The position numbers were made by a program, and so were the translations under genes. Of a DNA stretch of 10,974 bases, positions 6,401 to 10,974 are shown one piece after another. Source of the DNA: JAYZDP01 sp036337765 (lineage in GTDB: Bacteria; Acidobacteriota; Thermoanaerobaculia; Multivoradales; Multivoraceae); the NCBI GenBank assembly GCA_036337765.1, contig JAYZDP010000128.1, forward strand, positions 1 through 10,974. Reading direction: 5' to 3'. A model generated the notes under the pieces. The model saw only the letters and a program-made list of their open reading frames with translations, was not told the origin of the DNA and searched no databases. Each line of letters starts with the position of its first letter. Position 1 is the first letter of the stretch.

Positions 6401-8204
6401 GTCGCTGCACCGCGCCGCTCGCGGCCTCCAGCGACCCGCGGCCGCTCTTGAAACGTGCCACCAGCTGAATAGAGTCGGCTTCAGGAGCCTCCTGCGATGC
6501 GGTGTCCACCACCACCCAGGGTAGCGCCACGATCACCGTGATCATGACGGTGAAGATGGTCCCGGCGAGCCATGCGGGAGGATGGCGCAGGGCGCCCGAG
6601 ACCAGCCCGGTGAACAGGATGCGGGCGCGGTCGGGAGGAATCAGCCCTCCCTGCTTACGACGTTTCTCCCGATTGCGCGCGACGTGGCGCACCGCGGCCG
6701 GTGCCGCCAGGCGGTGGGCCAGAAGCGGCACCAGGCCGACGGCGACTAGCAGCGACGCCCCGAGCGGTAGCAGGATCGCCAGCGCCACCACCACGATCAA
6801 CTCGCGCATCAAAGTGTCGTCGAACTCGATCACCGTCAAAGGCAGAAAGACCACCGCCGTCGTCAGGCTGGCGGCGCCGATCGCGCGCACCGTGCGGTGC
6901 ACTCCGTCACGTGCCGCCTGCTCCGGCGAGGCACCATGCTCGAGGCGTCGCTGTACGGCTTCGTAGACCACCACGCTGTTGTCGACCAGAAGTCCCACGG
7001 CGAACGCCAAGCCGAAGAGTGTGATGATGTTCAGGGTCTCGCCGAAGAGATAAAGCAGCGCCAACGCGGCAAACAGGCTCACCGGCACGGCGACGCCAAC
7101 TACGGCTACCGCGCGCCACTGCCTTAGGAACAGGAAGAGAACGACCAGGGCGATGCCGAAGCCCGACAGGCCGAGCTTGGCGAGGCGTGAGATCTGTTCC
7201 TCGACCAGCTCTGCGGCGTCGAAGCCGATCACCACGTCGAGACCCATCGGCAGCAGCTCTTCACGGACCTCGTCGGCCCGCACCCGTAGCTTTCGACCGA
7301 GTCGAACCAGGTTCGCACCTTCCTCCTGGAACAGGATCAGCCCGACGGCCGGCTGCGCGTTGACGCGGAACTGCGACTCTTCGCGCCCCGAGCCGAACTC
7401 GATCTCGCCGACGTGGCGCAGCTGCAAGGGTCGATCGGGGTGGATACGGGCCTGGCCTAGCGAGTAGAGACCCGGCGGTCTGCCGTCCAGAACGACGTCG
7501 GTGCGCCCGGTCTCGGCCTCGAGATTGCCGAGGTAGCGCAGTCGATCGACGTTGCGATTGACCGCCTGGGTGACCTCGTCGGTGGTGACCCCCATCGCCG
7601 CGGCGCGGGCGAGGTCGACGGCCAGCGTCACCTGTCGGCCAGCGCCGCCGGCGGGGATCGCCTGGGCGACGCCGGCGACCGAGGCGAAACGGGGTGCGAC
7701 GATCTCTTCGACCAGATCGTGAAGTGCGTTCTGATCGGTCTCTGCGCCGTCTCCGGCGGCATCGCCACCGAGGACGTGCACCATCATGACGAAGCTCGAG
7801 AATGCCGAAGTGTCGAATGCGTTCACCGAGATGCTGGTTCCGCGGGGCTGCTCGCGCTCGATCGCGGCGGCGACACGTTGCAGCTCGAGCTCGCGGACCT
7901 TGACGTCGGCGCCGCGCTCGAAGCGCACCTGGTAGCTGCCGAAGGAGCCCCGGACCTCACCCCATGTCTCCGACACCATGGGTAGTGCCGAGACGCGGGC
8001 CTGAAGCGGCAGCAGAATCTCGCGCTCCACCACCTGCGGCTCCGAGCCCGGCCGGATGAAGTTGACGAACAGCCGGTCGCCCTCGAGCGCGGGGAAGAGC
8101 TCGACCGGCATGCGCTGCCACGCCACTCCGCCGAGCATGACGATGCCGAGAAAGACCATCGCCACGGCGACCGGTCGGCGCACCGGTAGATCGAGCAAAC
8201 TCAT
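3411..8204 (-). CDS. RND efflux permease fused to an ABC-transporter ATPase with an internal membrane insertion
   Basis: One uninterrupted frame of 1597 residues. I chose the ATG at 8204 because it makes an ATGA overlap with the upstream stop and starts with the RND-typical MSLLDLPVRRPVAVAM; the frame also extends 23 codons upstream to 8273. Residues 1 to about 1045 are a complete RND permease: TM1, porter domains, TM4 motif GLLVDNSVVVYEAVQRRL with Asp408, a second porter half, and TM7-12. Two further hydrophobic segments follow (about 1050-1105). Residues 1116-1127 (VLEVRHLRKVYG) look like the first strand of an ABC ATPase. About 190 residues with four hydrophobic segments intervene. The ATPase then resumes near 1317: Walker A GPNGAGKTT 1337-1345, Q-loop YLPQDAGL, signature LSGGMRQR from 1436, Walker B IIIVDEP with Asp1460 and Glu1461, H-loop His1492. 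All catalytic motifs are intact, so the ATPase should work. The tail (1540-1597) resembles ABC-2 ATPase C-termini. It is far longer than the usual RND length of about 1050. An assembly join is unlikely because the frame and topology stay consistent throughout. The stop overlaps the next gene as GTGA. Confidence 0.93.
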   Translation of the reverse strand: MSLLDLPVRRPVAVAMVFLGIVMLGGVAWQRMPVELFPALEGDRLFVNFIRPGSEPQVVEREILLPLQARVSALPMVSETWGEVRGSFGSYQVRFERGADVKVRELELQRVAAAIEREQPRGTSISVNAFDTSAFSSFVMMVHVLGGDAAGDGAETDQNALHDLVEEIVAPRFASVAGVAQAIPAGGAGRQVTLAVDLARAAAMGVTTDEVTQAVNRNVDRLRYLGNLEAETGRTDVVLDGRPPGLYSLGQARIHPDRPLQLRHVGEIEFGSGREESQFRVNAQPAVGLILFQEEGANLVRLGRKLRVRADEVREELLPMGLDVVIGFDAAELVEEQISRLAKLGLSGFGIALVVLFLFLRQWRAVAVVGVAVPVSLFAALALLYLFGETLNIITLFGLAFAVGLLVDNSVVVYEAVQRRLEHGASPEQAARDGVHRTVRAIGAASLTTAVVFLPLTVIEFDDTLMRELIVVVALAILLPLGASLLVAVGLVPLLAHRLAAPAAVRHVARNREKRRKQGGLIPPDRARILFTGLVSGALRHPPAWLAGTIFTVMITVIVALPWVVVDTASQEAPEADSIQLVARFKSGRGSLEAASGAVQRLERAVLEIEGVETVESFVQEDGGSITINLVDEAERPPNLSAARVRQVAHEAAREVDGLQILRPGEEELGGRGGGDANVQAALGSGPAKVVLSGPDSADLERLALDVRLRLDSIPQIQRSWMSVAPGIEEIWVEPNRRAFEAFGLTLDQVLPTLALAGREGERIRNGFVLRTGRELPMVVERTNARANRGAQQELSRLRLQTEAGVVPIAALASMRRMPAPPTIVHHNGRREMEVLYRLSDGVPETGPTRLAIEEQIASTIRSVPRPRGFTVEVSSGEETTNWFRRILVPVVLLLFLVLAMTFESLTLPVLVLLALPLTLLGATWALVFAGMPLSMMALLGALALFGLTVNPAILLVDRMQQKVLGAGWSPGAAALASVRERTRPVLMTTATTVAGLWPLALATGRENEIWPPFATIVMGGLVTSTLLTLLIIPVGFILLQKLDTLFARVGPWLVVAWLGSTVGIMTTLIVTETLTSLLWQIVSSLLVGGVLLAVAVFVFRRVEVNEPDTRAGPPVLEVRHLRKVYGVPGPIRRAIQAPKDFAAKVVATGGSAFDPRDAVGALLPALLLGSAFAALALNVQGGMWRLFYWLLVSACGVRFLHEIRRARGKVNAAGAVDPGGLEGLLAAVVPWAVLGAFTWVMILAPRIAGGDDLVSPFWPIAGSILLAIGQLARRSAVRQSRGLIEERVDSGALRYPRTLLRRIARRLGGLDLPSDPVLALAAVSFRVEKGMIGILGPNGAGKTTLLRQLAGILDPTRGTISLGGVPLRKVQKVLARWVGYLPQDAGLPGSLSPKEYLSYFAALYDLEPGIRAERVDSLLSEVGLSEKADTRIKELSGGMRQRVAVARTLLRLPSIIIVDEPTVGLDPRERIRFRNLLARLARDRIVLFSTHVVEDVAVACERVLVMARGRLTFDGAPEALANVAHGKVWETRGPAEEEAVPVPGSILAEETPGVDGTTVRRILAESAPVPDAKPLDSSLEDGYLWLLEQAHTGGIA
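3421..3425 (-). promoter_or_regulatory. Shine-Dalgarno for the ABC permease GTG start
   Basis: GGAGG on the minus strand, 6 bases before the GTG at 3414 and inside the last codons of the fusion gene. It fixes the GTG as start and suggests this gene can be initiated efficiently in its own right as well as by coupling. Confidence 0.75.
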
Positions 8205-10974
8205 GCTGATTCTGCCCGAGCTTGGCTGCGCCAGGTCAATGGATTGAGCCGGTCCAACACGAGGTAGAGGCACGGCAGGACCAGGAGCGAGCCCACCGTC
8301 GAGGCGATGATGCCGCCGATGATGGTCATCGCCATCGGTCCTCGTAGCTGTGCGCTTTCACCGCCACCGAAAACCAGTGGCGTCAGCGCGAGCACGGTGG
8401 TGAGCGTGGTCATGACGATCGGCCGTAGGCGCACGCCGGCGGCCTCGGTCAACGCGGCCATCCGGTCGCGCCCTTCCGCCATCAATTGGCGCGCGGTGGC
8501 GATGAGCAGCACCGCGTCGTTGACGGCGACCCCCGCGAGGACAATGAGACCGAGCATCGCCATCACCCCGATCGGCCGCCCGGTCGGAACCAAGGCCGCT
8601 GCGACGCCGACCAGACCCAGGGGAATGGCGGCCAGAACCGTGATCGGGTGCACCAGTGACTCGAAGGTGCCGGCGAGCACCATCAGCACTAGGACCAACG
8701 CCAGGATGCCGGCGAGACGCAGCTCAGCGAAGGTGCGGGCCCGCTCCTCCTCCTCGCCGCGCCGCTGTGCGCGCAGGCCCGGTGGCAGCGGCACGTCGTG
8801 CAGCACCGAGTTGACGGCCTCGATCGCCTGGGGAGCCGTCGTGCCCTCCGCCAGCTGCGCCGTGATCTGAGCTGTGCGTCGCTGGTCACGACGGAAGATC
8901 TCTCGCGCTCCTTCTTCTTGCTCGAAGTGCGCCACCTCGCCGATCGCGACCTGCCGGCCGTCCTGGGTGCGGAAGACGATGTCCTGCAGGTTCTCGCGTC
9001 TCGGAGTGGGGAGGCGCAGGGTGACGGGACGTTCCTCGTCGCCCGTCGAGAGCATGGTGACGTCGCGCCCGTCCAGGCTGGCCTCGAGGACGCGGGCAAG
9101 GGTATCGAGGTTGACTCCGAGTGCGTCGGCCAGGGCACGATCGAGCTTGACGCGCAGTTCTGGGGGACCGCCCTCGAAGGAGGAGCGCGCGTTCCAGAGC
9201 TCGGGCAAAGTGTCGAATTGCTGCTTGATGAGGTCGGCTCCTCGGCGCAGGTCGGGAAGCGAGTTGCCGGAGACTTCGACCAGGATCGCCGGCCCGCTGG
9301 TGCCGAGTGCGTCGTTCAGCGCCGAGCGGGTGACCTCCCAGCTGATCTCCGTGCCGGGGAGCCCTTCGAGCTCTGGCGCCAATGCATTGGCGACCTGACG
9401 GCCGGTCGGGCCGGTGGCCTCCATGCGCACGAGCACTCGGGCCGTGTTCTCCTCGGTCAGCTCACTGCGGATCAGTCGGTCGTCTTCCGGCAGCCGGCCC
9501 ACCTCCGACATGATGGCGGCGAGCGACTCCCCTCCGGCCTGCGCGATCAGCGCCTCGATGCCCTCCACCGCGCGGGCGGTCGACTCGACGCGCTGCCCAG
9601 ACGGACCGACCAGGCGGGCCGAGAACTGGCGGGGGTCGGCCGGTGGCAGGAGCTCGGTGCCCAGATTCAGGAGCGAGGTCGCGGCGAAGCCGGCCGCGAC
9701 GACCGACAGCGCGACGATGATGAACGAGTGGCGAAGCAGCCGGCCGACCAGTGCCTCGAGCGTGCGCCGCGCCCACGGCACCGGTGCCGAGGCACTGTGC
9801 GCACCGGCTTTCACGGCGGGTAGGAACCAACGACCGAGGGCCGGGATCACGAACAACGCGACGCCGAGCGACGCGGTCAGCGACACCACCACCGTGAAGG
9901 CGATGCCCTCGATGAGCCGCGCCGCCAGCCCCTGCACGAAGAGCACGGGTAGGAAGACGACGCACGTGGTCAGGGTGCTGGCGGTGATCGCACCCGCCAC
10001 CTGCCCGGTGCCGCGCGCCGCGGCGGTGGCCGGGTCGTCTCCGGCCGCGAGCCGGCGGAAGATCGACTCCACCACGACGATCGCGTTGTCGACCAGCATG
10101 CCGGCTCCCAGCGCGAGGCCGCCGAGGGTGACGATGTTGAGACTCTGCTCGCCGAAGCGCATCAGAAACAGAGCGGCGAAGATCGAGACCGGCACCGCCG
10201 TCGCCACGATCAGCGTCGCACCGGCGGAGCGTAGAAAGATCGCCAACACCACAACCGCAAGGAAGATCCCGACGCCAGCGGCTTTCTGCAGATCGTCGAG
10301 CGCGTCGACTACGAGGCCCGCGTCGTCGGAGATCTCGCGCACCTCGACCGACGGCAGGTCCTCGGCCAGGCCGGAGATCGCGTCGCGCACGGTGGTCGAC
10401 ACCCCGACTGTGTTGGCGCCCGCCTCCTTATAGATCGACAGGCCTACGCCCTCGACACCGTCGACACGTACCAGGTGATCGATCTCGCGGTCGACGAGTT
10501 CGACCGTGCCGAGGTCGCCGACCCGTACGGCCTTTCGCCGTCCCGAGTCGTCGGTCATGTAGCGGGCGACGACCTGCGCCACGTCTTCGGGTCGCCGGAA
10601 GCGCGACAGGCCTCGGACCAGGAAGACCTGATTGCCCTCCTCGAGTGTGCCGGCGGAGATGTCGACATTCTCGGCGCTGAGCCGGCTCTCGAGCTGCTGC
10701 AGGGAGACCTCGAAGGCGTCGAGTCGGTAGCGGTCGACGAGAACGCGGACTTCCTTCTCACGTCCGCCGGTGACCCGGACCTCGGCCACACCCGAGAGTT
10801 GCTCTAGAGCTGGCGCGACCTGCCGGCGCGCCAGCCTGCGCAGCTCGGCCAGGTCGGGCTGACCTGAGGGTGCGACCAGACCGAGGGTCAGGATCGGAGC
10901 CTGACGCGGATCGAACCGCCGTACCAGGACTTCGTCGACTTCCGGGTCCGCTTCGAGCGGCCCGACGGCCTTCT
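8201..10974 (-). CDS. RND (HAE1/AcrB-type) efflux permease, N-terminus cut by window edge
   Basis: Inner-membrane proton-driven efflux pump subunit of the resistance-nodulation-division superfamily. The frame is open from the window edge (first full codon at 10972) to a TGA at 8203-8201, giving 923 visible residues; roughly 110 residues, including the first membrane helix, are missing compared with AcrB. The reading begins inside the first periplasmic porter domain, and the GTG at 10789 is internal to a conserved stretch, not a start. The TM4 motif GMLVDNAIVVVES has its aspartate at visible residue 295, matching AcrB Asp407, with Asn at the Asp408 position as in many HAE1 proteins. TM10 reads GVAVNDAVLLIATA, so the AcrB Lys940 position is not lysine. 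The C-terminus has the usual LRPIVMTTLTTVLALTPLVF stretch and TM12. Its stop overlaps the next start as ATGA (8204-8201), so the two pumps are probably co-translated and may form a heteromeric pump, as MdtB and MdtC do. Substrate unknown. Confidence 0.95.
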   Translation of the reverse strand, partial: KAVGPLEADPEVDEVLVRRFDPRQAPILTLGLVAPSGQPDLAELRRLARRQVAPALEQLSGVAEVRVTGGREKEVRVLVDRYRLDAFEVSLQQLESRLSAENVDISAGTLEEGNQVFLVRGLSRFRRPEDVAQVVARYMTDDSGRRKAVRVGDLGTVELVDREIDHLVRVDGVEGVGLSIYKEAGANTVGVSTTVRDAISGLAEDLPSVEVREISDDAGLVVDALDDLQKAAGVGIFLAVVVLAIFLRSAGATLIVATAVPVSIFAALFLMRFGEQSLNIVTLGGLALGAGMLVDNAIVVVESIFRRLAAGDDPATAAARGTGQVAGAITASTLTTCVVFLPVLFVQGLAARLIEGIAFTVVVSLTASLGVALFVIPALGRWFLPAVKAGAHSASAPVPWARRTLEALVGRLLRHSFIIVALSVVAAGFAATSLLNLGTELLPPADPRQFSARLVGPSGQRVESTARAVEGIEALIAQAGGESLAAIMSEVGRLPEDDRLIRSELTEENTARVLVRMEATGPTGRQVANALAPELEGLPGTEISWEVTRSALNDALGTSGPAILVEVSGNSLPDLRRGADLIKQQFDTLPELWNARSSFEGGPPELRVKLDRALADALGVNLDTLARVLEASLDGRDVTMLSTGDEERPVTLRLPTPRRENLQDIVFRTQDGRQVAIGEVAHFEQEEGAREIFRRDQRRTAQITAQLAEGTTAPQAIEAVNSVLHDVPLPPGLRAQRRGEEEERARTFAELRLAGILALVLVLMVLAGTFESLVHPITVLAAIPLGLVGVAAALVPTGRPIGVMAMLGLIVLAGVAVNDAVLLIATARQLMAEGRDRMAALTEAAGVRLRPIVMTTLTTVLALTPLVFGGGESAQLRGPMAMTIIGGIIASTVGSLLVLPCLYLVLDRLNPLTWRSQARAESA

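Noticed and set aside
8798..9823. A 341-residue plus-strand open frame
   Set aside because: Antisense to a conserved RND permease coding region; a typical long shadow frame in GC-rich DNA with no recognisable domain.
9414..10433. A 339-residue plus-strand open frame
   Set aside because: Also antisense to the RND gene, very rich in Ser, Thr, Arg and Ala, with no motifs.
8201..10789. Treating the GTG at 10789 as the start of the first RND gene
   Set aside because: The same frame continues to the window edge with conserved porter-domain sequence (QVAPALEQLSGVAEV), so the gene is truncated by the window and does not start here.
1..10974. Genome-wide TGA reassignment as the reason for the in-frame TGA codons
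   Set aside because: Four of the other five genes end in TGA at sensible family C-termini, often as overlap stops, so TGA is a normal stop here.
1..10974. CRISPR arrays, tRNA or rRNA genes, insertion sequences
   Set aside because: No regularly spaced repeats, RNA-gene sequences, transposase motifs or flanking terminal repeats were seen; coding density is nearly complete.

Overview
The window is GC-rich bacterial chromosome, probably from an uncultivated Gram-negative. Tandem RND pumps imply an outer membrane, and the gene style loosely resembles deep-branching groups such as Acidobacteriota, but that placement is a weak guess. All real genes lie on the minus strand, so transcription runs from base 10974 down to base 1. 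They form one very compact operon-like chain in which most junctions are 4-base start/stop overlaps. I see no internal promoter-sized gap and no convincing terminator. The low-coordinate end carries a 10-base G run and looks like a contig edge, so sequence quality there is suspect.

In transcription order: (1) an RND/HAE1-type efflux permease, cut at its N-terminus by the window edge; (2) a 1597-residue protein that is a full second RND permease fused in frame to an ABC-transporter ATPase, in which the ATPase is itself split by an inserted membrane block of about 190 residues; (3) a small ABC-2-type permease with six membrane segments; (4) a complete DinB-family Y-polymerase; (5) a PLP-dependent cysteine synthase/cystathionine beta-synthase-like enzyme with a TTG start; (6) an iodothyronine-deiodinase-like thioredoxin-fold protein with an in-frame TGA exactly at the family's selenocysteine position (TUPPF motif).

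Genes 1 to 3 plausibly form one export machine: two RND subunits (possibly a heteromeric pump) with an ATP-driven ABC module covalently tethered to one of them and a separate ABC membrane subunit encoded next. The periplasmic adaptor and outer-membrane channel are not in the window and may lie upstream. Genes 4 to 6 follow with little or no spacing, linking efflux to translesion synthesis and to thiol/selenol chemistry by position only.

The two strongest leads are the RND-ABC fusion with its interrupted nucleotide-binding domain, and the candidate deiodinase-like selenoprotein. The second lead is complicated by another in-frame TGA 16 codons later and by loss of family resemblance near the contig edge.
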